From Bacteroidaceae bacterium (lineage in GTDB: Bacteria > Bacteroidota > Bacteroidia > Bacteroidales > Bacteroidaceae), in assembly GCA_017503065.1 (NCBI GenBank), contig JAFVTT010000043.1, forward strand, positions 1 to 49,191: a stretch of DNA of 49,191 bases. Direction: 5' to 3'. The notes under the pieces were generated by a model. The model did not search any database and was not told the origin of the DNA. It saw only the letters and a program-made list of their open reading frames with translations. Shown one piece after another: positions 35,201-41,873 of the stretch; position 1 is the stretch's first letter, and every line of letters starts with the position of its first letter. The translations under genes and the position numbers were made by a program.

Positions 35201-37122
35201 TGTCCGTTGGGGTGGGGCTTGTTGTTGGCATCCAGTCGATCCAGGTTCATGGCACGGAGCAGGATGGTTCCCTTCAGGGTGTCCTCGGGCAGGTAGTTGA
35301 GATACACGCCGCTGGAGTCCGACTGGTACTTGATGTCCAGACGGAATTTCTCCTTCTGCAGGGTGTTGGCGCCAAGGGGATAGATATTGCGCATCATCAG
35401 TCTCCATGTGGGGAGCGACGGACTGGTGGTGCTTCCCTTCAGCATCTTCAGCATCAGTGCCTGGTCGGTGCTTGTCAGGTCGCTGGAGAACTCACCCACC
35501 TGATAGGTCTGTGCACCGTAGGTGTATTCGTAGGCCACGGCCAGAATGTCGTCGGGCTGCAGAGTGGTGTTCAGGGTCAGCGTACCCAGTTCCGCATTCA
35601 GATGGTACTCGCTGGAAGAGAGCAGTCGGGCAGACTGCAACTTGTCATAGTCGAAGGAACCCTGCAGGCCGTACTCGCCGTCCAGGATGTTTCCCACCTG
35701 GCTTATGTCGCGCACGCCGGGATTCTCTATCAGCGTGGTGTACTCGTTGTTGGCGCGGTTGTGTGGCACGGTTCCTCCCGTTCCCAGCCACGGACCACGG
35801 ATGTTCTGCGGTTCGCCCAGGTCGGTCAGGGCAATGATGTTGCGGGTGTTGGTGGTTGTTCCTGTCTTGTTGGTTATCCACACCTCTATGCGCTTGATGG
35901 TGACACCGCTGGCTATGGTGGGCAGGGTGCGCATGTTCTTGTCGTAGGTGTCGCGGAAATGGTGTGCCAGATAGAAGTGGCGGTTCTCTTCGTAGTCCGT
36001 TACCTCTATCTCGTAGGATGTGGTGTTGGAACCTCCGCTGCCCGACACGCTCTTGCTGGCCGACTTCTTCTGACCGAAGACGGTCTGCAGTTTCAGTTTG
36101 CCGAACTGCACGTCGGTGCGCAGACCGAACAGGCTGCTCACACCTGGCACAAGGCTCATGTTGGAAGGCATGGAAACGTTGCCGGCCTCCACCAGTTTTA
36201 TTATCTCGTCCTCCTTGCCCTCGTACTTCAGTTTCAGGTTCTGCGCGTCGTAGTCAAAGGTGGCATCAGAGTTGTAGTTCAGGTTCATGTTCACCTTGTC
36301 GCCCACCTTGGCATTGACCGTCATGTTTATCTTCATGTCGAAGTCCAGGCCGAAGGAACTTCTGCGGCTGGCGGCAAGTGTGGGGTTATCCGTGGACTTC
36401 ATGTTGGCGCCTATCTTCAGTTCTGCCGAACCCTGGGTCTTGATGTGCACGCCGCCGGGACCGAATATCTTTTCAGCAGGGCCCAGGGAGAAGCGCATGT
36501 CTGTGAAGTCGAACTTGCTGTTGCCCTTCGTTAGGAAGAGTTCCTGATTGCGCTGCCTGTAATATTTCGCTATGCTCTGGCGCAGGCTCCACTCCATGTA
36601 CTCCTCGGTGGTCATTACAACAGGAGGGGTGAGGTAACTGGTTGCGGTAAGCAGGTCCAGTCCCTTGTCGTTGGCCGGCAGGAAACTGCCCAACTTCACG
36701 TTAGTGGCGTTCTTGTCGTCACCAGATGCCGACTTGCTGGAGGTGGTCTGGGACGTGGACTTGCCCTTCTTGGTATCCTTGGACTTGCCGTCACTCTTCA
36801 CGAGGGTCGTGCCCACCTGGTATGTCCCGTTCTTCTCGTCGTAGGTGACCTCGGTCTTCAGGTTGTCGGGGTCCTCAAGGTCGGCGGAACGGTGCTTTAC
36901 GTCATCGGTAGTTTCCGTGGAGGTACGGCGGACGGTATATCGCGGCTTCTTTTTCTTTGTGGTATCGTTCTCCTGCTCGTCGGGGCGTTGTCTGGAGGTA
37001 GTCTCCTGTGCGTAGGCGCGCGTAATAAAAAAAGGTAGACATGAAGGCACAAAAATACCGGCGACAGGCAAGATGACACCTATCACCAGCATCAGCAATA
37101 TGATTTTGTACCGTCTCTTCAC
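29209..37122 (-). CDS. sprA: SprA/Sov, outer-membrane translocon of the type IX secretion system
   Basis: Very large outer-membrane barrel protein of 2,637 residues that forms the protein-conducting channel of the T9SS in characterised Bacteroidetes. I prefer GTG at 37122, which gives a basic n-region (KRRYK), a hydrophobic core and cleavage after AYAQ. A TTG at 37164 would overlap the ruvA stop by four bases and is the alternative. SprA features include the early FSLGPAEKIFGPGGVHIKTQ region, many long beta-rich repeats, ASYLDDFEDTKRKTTLIQPT, and a C-terminal barrel end QDFGLSMKFALTR. A highly charged Lys/Glu segment (coded near 31010-31190) interrupts the barrel region. Homologues are usually about 2,300-2,500 residues, so this one is a little long. 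It is linked to ruvA and probably co-transcribed with it. The M6 protease at 7005 is a plausible cargo. Confidence 0.93.
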   Translation of the reverse strand: MKRRYKIILLMLVIGVILPVAGIFVPSCLPFFITRAYAQETTSRQRPDEQENDTTKKKKPRYTVRRTSTETTDDVKHRSADLEDPDNLKTEVTYDEKNGTYQVGTTLVKSDGKSKDTKKGKSTSQTTSSKSASGDDKNATNVKLGSFLPANDKGLDLLTATSYLTPPVVMTTEEYMEWSLRQSIAKYYRQRNQELFLTKGNSKFDFTDMRFSLGPAEKIFGPGGVHIKTQGSAELKIGANMKSTDNPTLAASRRSSFGLDFDMKINMTVNAKVGDKVNMNLNYNSDATFDYDAQNLKLKYEGKEDEIIKLVEAGNVSMPSNMSLVPGVSSLFGLRTDVQFGKLKLQTVFGQKKSASKSVSGSGGSNTTSYEIEVTDYEENRHFYLAHHFRDTYDKNMRTLPTIASGVTIKRIEVWITNKTGTTTNTRNIIALTDLGEPQNIRGPWLGTGGTVPHNRANNEYTTLIENPGVRDISQVGNILDGEYGLQGSFDYDKLQSARLLSSSEYHLNAELGTLTLNTTLQPDDILAVAYEYTYGAQTYQVGEFSSDLTSTDQALMLKMLKGSTTSPSLPTWRLMMRNIYPLGANTLQKEKFRLDIKYQSDSSGVYLNYLPEDTLKGTILLRAMNLDRLDANNKPHPNGQFDFIDGYTVYKGRIIFPVAEPFGQHLRQWIEARGGKAMADKYVFQELYDTTKTAAKQMAEKNKFLLTGQYKGSAANEIDLGAYNIAPGSVVVTAGGVTLVENTDYIVDYNNGRVTIINQGIIDAGTPISASVESNDTYGMQRKTFVGFNADYQVNKNLVIGGTFQYLSEQPLTTKVSMGNEALNNILWGMHVSWKHKAQWLTNWLDAIPFVDATQPSNISFDAQVAQLIAGQSGTAQGGASYLDDFEDTKRKTTLIQPTYWQIASAPSPSRNSNLAGRFAESRLTNDVAYGYNRALLAWYCVDPIFTNRSSTLTPSHIKSDLNQLSNHYVRAVYELELYPNKSQTSYNSNSTLNVLNMAFYPQERGPYNLTTEVDARGNLLNPEKRWGGMMRKMDNTDFEAQNVEYIEFWLMDPFFYEKRDGTTKQKLGGDLYINLGEISEDILKDGRKAYESGLPIDGNMNYVEQTAWGYVPKTNSITYAFNNEGGSREKQDLGLNGLSDAQEQTYGAYMDFWNELNGGSLAHLPDTVRQQLLADPANDNYHYFRGSDYDRDKVPVLKRYKRINMPQGNSPDSENSPENYETAWKNTPDIEDINTDYTLGESEKYWQYHLPITPENLRPGGKYVSDTRTSTVTLRNGEIENIDWYLIRIPLHDSDRESIGGISDFSNIRFMRMYMTNFTDEVILRFGTLDLVHGDWRTYENTLYAGNVATSANTDFTITAVNIEENNDRVPVNYVVPPGISRVTDASSGTLMESNEQALALTVKNLGPNDARAVYKSVKYDMRKYRHLQLFAHANQLEATDPDATPLQSGQVSVFLRLGSDYRNNYYEYEIPLELTPIKSSGKYNNNSYDDRVAVWPEANMFDFDLDMLVDLKRLRNKNGVSYSQLYTGYDPDKPSNRIAVIGNPSLGEVKTIMIGVRNHADANRSVEVWVNELRLQEFTNEGGWAAQGNLNIQLSDIGSFSATGKMVTAGFGGIEQTVSERSDKDDYQYQFTTSADLGRLLPEKAKVTVPVYYSYSKHIVKPKYNPLDTDMLLSDALDATQTQEEKDSIVSLTSTRSVNRNFSITGAKVNIASKKHPMPYDPANFTFSYSSSESEDKGETTVYEYNKSWKASMSYAWSPNWKNWEPFSKWSTKNKWAQIIKDQNIAFAPQSVTFNTDLGRTYYELQERDLENIGNSQALPVTWSSTYLWNRNFSLRWDIFKALHFSFQSATHAEVEQPNVVVNKDLYPDEYEAWKDSVNLSLAGFGRPLDYSQSATMSYKLPINKLPAFDWITADASYNSQYSWKRGAELEDGTSLGHTINTQRSINVNGKLALETLYNKSPFLKEVNRVFSASNAKSEANKKRNEKKREKEKEQREKDKMEEARLKAEEESKRTGESVDSILARTMPKGTQSNAKGTSAQKDRKKRTQGYAREIVLAPDSAMTITHNQKSKRLIVRIQNSKGHDYKVKYKKLDENKIVLMTQAIDTAKVRINVIAKPKLSEEKWYKWAQAGARLAMMVRNVSVSYSNSYNLSMSGFMPEVGDLLGQRMTSAHGFAPGVGFGFGFVSDNYIETAKDRGWLICADSLSTPATSSTTEDLQIKATLEPFTDLKIDLNMSRTMNRSKSIQYMYEGSPTTQTGSFNMTIVSLGSAFAGTGNASNGYYSPTFENFRALLPIYQQRVEAQYIGGKDPSGRPYLGSAGDPAKGNTTPANMYGADVMVPAFLAAYTGGGTTRELNIFPSLARMLPNWTLTYKGLSNLPFIRDYFKSVTVTHGYKSVYAVGSYNSYASWMEFMHGTDMGFTTNQATGAFQPSSCYDISTVSINESFAPLIGLNFTFHNNMTLKAEYRTTRVMNLSITSAQLTETGSRDFVLGWGYKINDFRLGSIFGSKRASKKAMRSTSKSRALKSRETRSDGRENIKSSSKSNFAHALSLRFDFSIRNQDAIRRDIQTGLSEATSGNKAVKASFRADYTMSRYVTMTLFYDRQRSAPLLSSSAYPTVTQDFGLSMKFALTR

Positions 37123-37160
37123 GCTATATAAAACGAGGCTATGGCCCGGTTTATTGTGCC

Positions 37161-37769
37161 TCAAAGCATTTTTAACGCCAATTTGATGACTTCCTCCACA
37201 GGGGCGTCCGGTTCTTCGGACAATATCTTGTGAACAACCTTGTGCGTGGGCGCAGGACTGAAACCGAGCATGGTGAGGGCCTGTGTCGCCTCGTCGGCAA
37301 CCTCGTTGTTAAGTATTGCCGTGCCCTTTGCAATACTTTGTGAGCCTGCCTGCAATGTATCGTCTGCCAGGGCCATAATCTTGTCGCCAAGGTCCACGAT
37401 GATGCGCTGGGCAGCCTTCGGTCCTATGCCCTTCACCTGTGTGAGCATCTTGGCATTGCCACTGGAGATGATGCCGCACAATTCCTTTGGTGTCAGGGCA
37501 GAGAGTATCATGCGTGCCGTGTTGGCGCCTATGCCGCTCACTGTGATGAGGAGCAGAAACACCTCACGCTCCACTTTGGAGGAAAAGCCCCACAACTGAT
37601 ATGCATCCTCGCGTATGGATTCGTATATCCACAACTTCACGTCCTCCTTGCCCTGTATGGAGGCATAGGTGTTCAGGGTGATGTTCACACCATAGCCCAC
37701 TCCCATGCAGTCCACGGTGGCCATAGTAGGCTCCAGTTCTGCCAGTTTTCCTCTAAGATATTCTATCAT
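37161..37769 (-). CDS. ruvA: Holliday junction branch-migration protein RuvA
   Basis: Cytoplasmic DNA-binding protein of 202 residues. As a tetramer it holds the Holliday junction and loads the RuvB helicase. The N-terminal OB domain spans 1-65 ([31 protein letters not shown]). Two helix-hairpin-helix motifs follow: [15 protein letters not shown] (about 74-88) and [19 protein letters not shown] (about 110-128). The C-terminal domain III ([14 protein letters not shown] to the end) is the RuvB-binding part. Length is normal. It precedes sprA in one transcription unit, an arrangement that joins unrelated functions. It diverges from etfB across 116 bases. Confidence 0.96.
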   Translation of the reverse strand: MIEYLRGKLAELEPTMATVDCMGVGYGVNITLNTYASIQGKEDVKLWIYESIREDAYQLWGFSSKVEREVFLLLITVSGIGANTARMILSALTPKELCGIISSGNAKMLTQVKGIGPKAAQRIIVDLGDKIMALADDTLQAGSQSIAKGTAILNNEVADEATQALTMLGFSPAPTHKVVHKILSEEPDAPVEEVIKLALKML

Positions 37770-37791
37770 GGATGTCCGTTATTTTTGCGTG

Positions 37792-37799
37792 CAAAGATA
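37792..37799 (-). promoter_or_regulatory. Candidate -7 box for ruvA-sprA
   Basis: Read on the minus strand this is TATCTTTG, a full match to TAnnTTTG, 22 bases before the ruvA start. The -33 element is poor (CAAG on the minus strand at 37819-37822), and that site is shared with the divergent etfB promoter. Confidence 0.5.
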
Positions 37800-37818
37800 C
37801 AATAATTTGCCCGATTCT

Positions 37819-37850
37819 CTTGCGTCTTTCACTCAAATATACTACTTTTG
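37819..37850 (+). promoter_or_regulatory. Promoter of the etfBA-acyl-CoA dehydrogenase operon
   Basis: CTTG (37819-37822, one mismatch), a 20-base spacer and TACTTTTG (37843-37850). The etfB start is 35 bases downstream. Confidence 0.7.
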
Positions 37851-37885
37851 CACAGATTAACGCGTAAAGTGCAAAACCATATAAT

Positions 37886-38773
37886 ATGAAACTGAACATT
37901 GTTGTGCTTGCCAAGCAAGTACCCGACACACGCAACGTGGGACCCGATGCCATGACTCCGGAAGGCACCGTCAACCGTAGCGCTCTGCCTGCAATTTTCA
38001 ATCCCGAGGACCTGAATGCCTTGGAGCAGGCACTGAGACTGAAAGACCAGAATCCAGGTACCACAGTTACAGTCATTACTATGGGACCCGGCCGTGCGGC
38101 AGAGGTAATCCGCGAGGCCATGTACCGCGGAGCCGACGGTGGCTATCTGCTTACCGACCGCGCCTTTGCCGGTGCCGACACACTGGCCACGAGTTATGCC
38201 CTGTCTACTGCCATAAAGCATGTTGCCCCCGATGTGGACCTGATTATCGGCGGCCGTCAGGCCATCGACGGTGATACCGCACAGGTGGGTCCGCAGGTGG
38301 CAGAGAAGTTGGGACTGAACCAGATAACCTACACCGAGGAGGTCCTGTCCTGTCAGGACGGCGTCATCCGTGTGAAGCGCCACATAGACGGTGGTGTGGA
38401 AACGGTGGAGAGCGCCCTGCCATGCGTACTGACAGTGAATGGCAGCGCTGCACCTTGCCGTCCGCGCAATGTGAAACTGGTAATGAAGTACAAGCGTGCC
38501 CTGGCTCCCATGGAGTTGCCCCAGGGCAGCGGATACGGAGACCTGCCCTATGCCTCTGAATACGAGAAGAAGGACTACCTGAAGTTGGGTCAGTTGAACT
38601 GTGCCGACATAGATGCCGACCTCAACCAGTGCGGTCTGGCAGGCTCGCCCACTAAGGTGAAGGCCGTGGAGAATATCGTCTTCAAGGCCAAGGAGAACAA
38701 GATACTGACAGGAAGCGACGAGGACATCAATGCCCTTGTTCAGGAACTTCTTGCAAGTCACACCATAGGATAA
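37886..38773 (+). CDS. etfB: Electron transfer flavoprotein subunit beta
   Basis: Cytoplasmic ETF beta subunit of 295 residues. With EtfA it carries electrons between an acyl-CoA dehydrogenase and another partner. The N-terminus MKLNIVVLAKQVPDT and the motif GGRQAIDGDTAQVGPQVAEK (about 122-141) are diagnostic. It is the first gene of a three-gene operon with etfA 20 bases downstream. The partner for re-oxidation is not encoded here. A bifurcating role with NADH and ferredoxin is possible for ETFs of this anaerobic type but cannot be decided from the motifs I can see. Confidence 0.95.
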   Translation: MKLNIVVLAKQVPDTRNVGPDAMTPEGTVNRSALPAIFNPEDLNALEQALRLKDQNPGTTVTVITMGPGRAAEVIREAMYRGADGGYLLTDRAFAGADTLATSYALSTAIKHVAPDVDLIIGGRQAIDGDTAQVGPQVAEKLGLNQITYTEEVLSCQDGVIRVKRHIDGGVETVESALPCVLTVNGSAAPCRPRNVKLVMKYKRALAPMELPQGSGYGDLPYASEYEKKDYLKLGQLNCADIDADLNQCGLAGSPTKVKAVENIVFKAKENKILTGSDEDINALVQELLASHTIG

Positions 38774-38793
38774 GAGAAGGAGGGACAAAGGAT

Positions 38794-39816
38794 ATGAACA
38801 ACGTATTCGTATATTGCGAGATAGAAGGCACACGTGTTGCCGAAGTGAGCCAGGAACTGCTTACCAAGGGCCGTAAACTGGCAAACACCCTGGGTGTACA
38901 ACTGGAGGCTGTGGTTGCCGGAAGCGGCATAACAGGCAAGGTGGAGGAGCAGATCCTGCCTTATGGTGTGGACCGTCTGCACATCTTTGATGCCGAGGGA
39001 CTGAGCCCCTACACCAGCAAGCCTCATACGGCAGTGCTCGTCAACCTGTTCCGTCAGGAGCAGCCTCAGATTTGCCTGATGGGTGCCGATGTGGTGGGCC
39101 GCGACCTTGGCCCACGCGTGAGCAGTGCATTGCACAGCGGTCTTACCGCCGACTGCACCGCTCTGGAGATCGGTCCTCACGACGACAAGAAACTGGGCAA
39201 GCACTACGACAGCCTGCTCTACCAGATCCGCCCTGCCTTTGGCGGTAATATCGTGGCTACCATCGTCAACCCCGAGAACCGTCCGCAAATGGCAACGGTA
39301 CGCTCCGGCGTGATGAAGGCAGAGATACTTGACCCGAACTACAAGGGCGAGGTCATCATCCAGGACGTTGCCAAGTTCGTTCCTGAAACGGAATATGTAA
39401 CCAAGGTGCTGGACCGCCATGTCGAGGCTGCCAAGAACAACCTGAAGGGTGCTCCTATCATCGTGGCGGGAGGTTATGGCGTCGGTTCCAAGGAGGGCTT
39501 TGACCAACTCTACGAACTGGCCCGCGTACTGCATGCCGAGGTGGGTGCCAGCCGTGCCGCCGTGGATGCAGGCTTCTGCGACCACGACCTGCAGATAGGC
39601 CAGACAGGCGTTACCGTGCGCCCCAAGGTGTACATAGCATGCGGCATCAGCGGTGCCATACAGCATGTGGCAGGTATGAAGGAGAGCGGTATCATCATCA
39701 GTATCAACTCGGACGAGAACGCCCCCATCAACCAAATTGCCGACTATGTGATTAACGGCACCGTGGAAGAGGTCGTGCCCAAACTGATAAAGTACTACAA
39801 ACAAAACAGCAAGTAA
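38794..39816 (+). CDS. etfA: Electron transfer flavoprotein subunit alpha
   Basis: Cytoplasmic ETF alpha subunit of 340 residues that holds the main FAD. The N-terminal nucleotide-binding-like half contains LMGADVVGRDLGPRVSSAL (about 90-108). The C-terminal FAD domain is clear: IIVAGGYGVGSKEGF (about 223-237), EVGASRAAVDAGF, QIGQTGVTVRPKVYIACGIS (about 268-287), and INSDENAPINQIADY near the end. Length is close to the family norm of 310-340. It lies between etfB and the acyl-CoA dehydrogenase gene, with a two-base gap to the latter, so the three are made together. Confidence 0.95.
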   Translation: MNNVFVYCEIEGTRVAEVSQELLTKGRKLANTLGVQLEAVVAGSGITGKVEEQILPYGVDRLHIFDAEGLSPYTSKPHTAVLVNLFRQEQPQICLMGADVVGRDLGPRVSSALHSGLTADCTALEIGPHDDKKLGKHYDSLLYQIRPAFGGNIVATIVNPENRPQMATVRSGVMKAEILDPNYKGEVIIQDVAKFVPETEYVTKVLDRHVEAAKNNLKGAPIIVAGGYGVGSKEGFDQLYELARVLHAEVGASRAAVDAGFCDHDLQIGQTGVTVRPKVYIACGISGAIQHVAGMKESGIIISINSDENAPINQIADYVINGTVEEVVPKLIKYYKQNSK

Positions 39817-39818
39817 CA

Positions 39819-41537
39819 ATGGCTAACTATTATAGCGATATAAACGAAATCAAGTTCGAACTTGAGAACAGTCCGCTCATGCAACGCATAGTGGAACTGA
39901 AGGAACTGGACTATGCCGACAAGGACACGCACGACTATGCCCCGCAGGACTTTGCCGATGCCATGGATTCCTACGACCGTCTGCTGGACATCGTGGGCGA
40001 CATCACTGGTAACGTGGTGGCTCCCAATGCCGAGGCTGTGGACGCCGAGGGCGCCCATCACGAGAACGGCCGTGTGCGCTATGCCTCAAAGACATACGAG
40101 AACCTGCAGGCCATGAACCAGGCAGGACTGAACGGCATGACCATGCCCCGCCGCTATGGTGGTCTGAACCTGCCCGTTACTGTCTACACCGCCGCCAACG
40201 AGATGGTGGCAACGGCAGATGCGGGTTTCCAGAACATCTGGTCCCTGCAGGACTGCATAGAGACCCTCTATTGCTTCGGTACGGAGGAGCAGCGCCAGAA
40301 GTACATCCCCCGTGTGTGTGCCGGAGAGACCATGTCCATGGACCTTACCGAACCTGATGCCGGCAGCGACCTGCAGAGCGTAATGCTCAAGGCTACTTAC
40401 GACGAGGAGAACGGTTGCTGGCGTCTGAACGGCTCTAAGCGTTTCATCACCAACGGCGATAGCGACATACACCTTGTCTTGGCACGAAGCGAGGCCGGCA
40501 CACGCGACGGACGCGGCCTGTCCATGTTCATCTACGACAAGCGCGACGGCGGTGTGGACGTGCGCCGCATAGAGAACAAGATGGGCATACACGGTTCTCC
40601 AACCTGCGAACTGGTCTACAAGAACGCCAAGTGCGAACTCTGCGGCGACCGCAAACTGGGCCTCATAAAATACGTAATGTCGCTGATGAACGGTGCGCGT
40701 CTGGGCATTGCCGCACAGAGCGTAGGCCTCAGTCAGGCTGCATACAATGAAGCCATTGCATACGCCCGTGACCGCCGTCAGTTCGGCAAGGCTATCATAG
40801 AGTTCCCTGCCGTGGCAGAGATGATTTCAAACATCAAGGCACGCTTGGATGCCGGTCGTGCACTGCTCTACCAGACAGCACGATACGTGGACATCTACAA
40901 GAACCTCGAGGATATTGCCCGCGAGCGCAAACTCACTCCCGAAGAGCGTCAGGAACTGAAGCAGTACTCCCGCTTGGCGGATGCCTTCACCCCCCTGGCC
41001 AAGGGTATGAACTCAGAGTATGCCAACCAGAATGCCTATGACAGCATCCAGGTGCATGGCGGCAGCGGTTTCATGCTGGAGTATGCCTGCCAGCGCATCT
41101 ACCGCGATGCACGTATTGCAAGCATCTACGAGGGTACTACCCAGTTGCAGACGGTGGCAGCCATACGCTACGTCACCAACGGCATGTATGCCACCGTAAT
41201 TCAGGAAATGGAGCAGCAGGCCATGATGGCAGGTCTGGAGGGGGACAGCACACTGCGCCGCCTGAAGGAAATGGCCAGCAAATTCAATGCCTGCACCGCC
41301 GCCGTCAAGGACTCTGGCGACCAGGACTTCCACGACCTTTGCGCGCGTCACCTTTATGACATGGCCGGCAACATCATCATGTGCCACCTGCTTATGCAGA
41401 ACGCCCTGAAGGCTCCCGAACTCTTCGGCCGCAGTCTGCAGGTATATGCCAATATGGCCGACGCCGAAGTGGAGAAGCACTTCACTTGGATACGCAAGAT
41501 GACTCCCGAAAAGGTTGACTTCTATCGTCAGGCCTGA
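39819..41537 (+). CDS. Acyl-CoA dehydrogenase family protein, long form
   Basis: Flavoenzyme of 572 residues that oxidises an acyl-CoA, or reduces an enoyl-CoA, with ETF as electron partner. Core motifs are SMDLTEPDAGSDLQS (173-187), SKRFITNGDSD (206-216), ARDRRQFGKAI (316-326) and QVHGGSGFMLEY (411-422). Glu438 in IYEGTTQLQ is the expected catalytic base. The classic enzyme has about 380 residues. Here extra sequence at the N-terminus (1-65) and a C-terminal extension after about residue 450 make it like the large fadE-like anaerobic forms. The substrate is unknown, and no thiolase, hydratase or CoA transferase is in the window. It ends the operon, followed by a 22-bp hairpin. Confidence 0.93.
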   Translation: MANYYSDINEIKFELENSPLMQRIVELKELDYADKDTHDYAPQDFADAMDSYDRLLDIVGDITGNVVAPNAEAVDAEGAHHENGRVRYASKTYENLQAMNQAGLNGMTMPRRYGGLNLPVTVYTAANEMVATADAGFQNIWSLQDCIETLYCFGTEEQRQKYIPRVCAGETMSMDLTEPDAGSDLQSVMLKATYDEENGCWRLNGSKRFITNGDSDIHLVLARSEAGTRDGRGLSMFIYDKRDGGVDVRRIENKMGIHGSPTCELVYKNAKCELCGDRKLGLIKYVMSLMNGARLGIAAQSVGLSQAAYNEAIAYARDRRQFGKAIIEFPAVAEMISNIKARLDAGRALLYQTARYVDIYKNLEDIARERKLTPEERQELKQYSRLADAFTPLAKGMNSEYANQNAYDSIQVHGGSGFMLEYACQRIYRDARIASIYEGTTQLQTVAAIRYVTNGMYATVIQEMEQQAMMAGLEGDSTLRRLKEMASKFNACTAAVKDSGDQDFHDLCARHLYDMAGNIIMCHLLMQNALKAPELFGRSLQVYANMADAEVEKHFTWIRKMTPEKVDFYRQA

Positions 41538-41549
41538 TTTCAGATACAT

Positions 41550-41602
41550 AATAGCGAGCAGCCTCGAAATACCAAGTACGTATTTCGAGGCTGCTCGCTA
41601 TT
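41550..41602 (+). terminator. 22-bp perfect hairpin after the acyl-CoA dehydrogenase gene
   Basis: The arms at 41550-41571 and 41581-41602 pair perfectly (core AGCGAGCAGCCTCGAAATA) around a nine-base loop. It starts 12 bases after the stop codon. No T-run follows, so it may block exonucleases or act with a factor. Beyond it, up to 41873, the only other structure seen is the 22-base tandem repeat. Confidence 0.65.
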
Positions 41603-41724
41603 GCCGGTTCGCTTGTTTAGAGCATTGGTGCCAAACAATGTGCTGCCAGTGTTCACAATCGGAGCGTTACCCTTGTTTTTTGGTGAGATTACGGCGTGTT
41701 CCTTGACATCCGGTTCTGTTCTCA

Positions 41725-41821
41725 CTGATGATAAACTTTACCGCCACCGATGATAAACTTTACCGCCACCGATGATAAACTTTACCGCCACTGATGATAA
41801 AACTTGCCGTCACTGATGGCA
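41725..41821. repeat. 22-bp tandem repeat, four copies plus a partial
   Basis: Units begin at 41725, 41747, 41769 and 41791, with a partial at 41813. The core is GATGATAAACTTTACCGCCA. Copies 2 and 3 are identical, copy 1 differs at one base, and copy 4 at several. A 22-base unit shifts reading frame each time and contains stop codons, so it is not coding. It lies in the 336-base gap before the 3' end of the SulP gene. Confidence 0.9.
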
Positions 41822-41873
41822 TATATCTCCGCCATTAAGGATTGGTGCATGAGCTTGTTGCTGTGAATGATTG

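Noticed and set aside
41540..41725. Minus-strand 61-codon frame after the acyl-CoA dehydrogenase gene
   Set aside because: It runs through the 22-bp hairpin, has no promoter and no recognised family. It could be a relic, but the sequence does not support a gene.
41725..41821. CRISPR array
   Set aside because: The 22-base units are directly adjacent with no spacers, and no cas genes are present. It is a simple tandem repeat; the same applies to 47435-47500.
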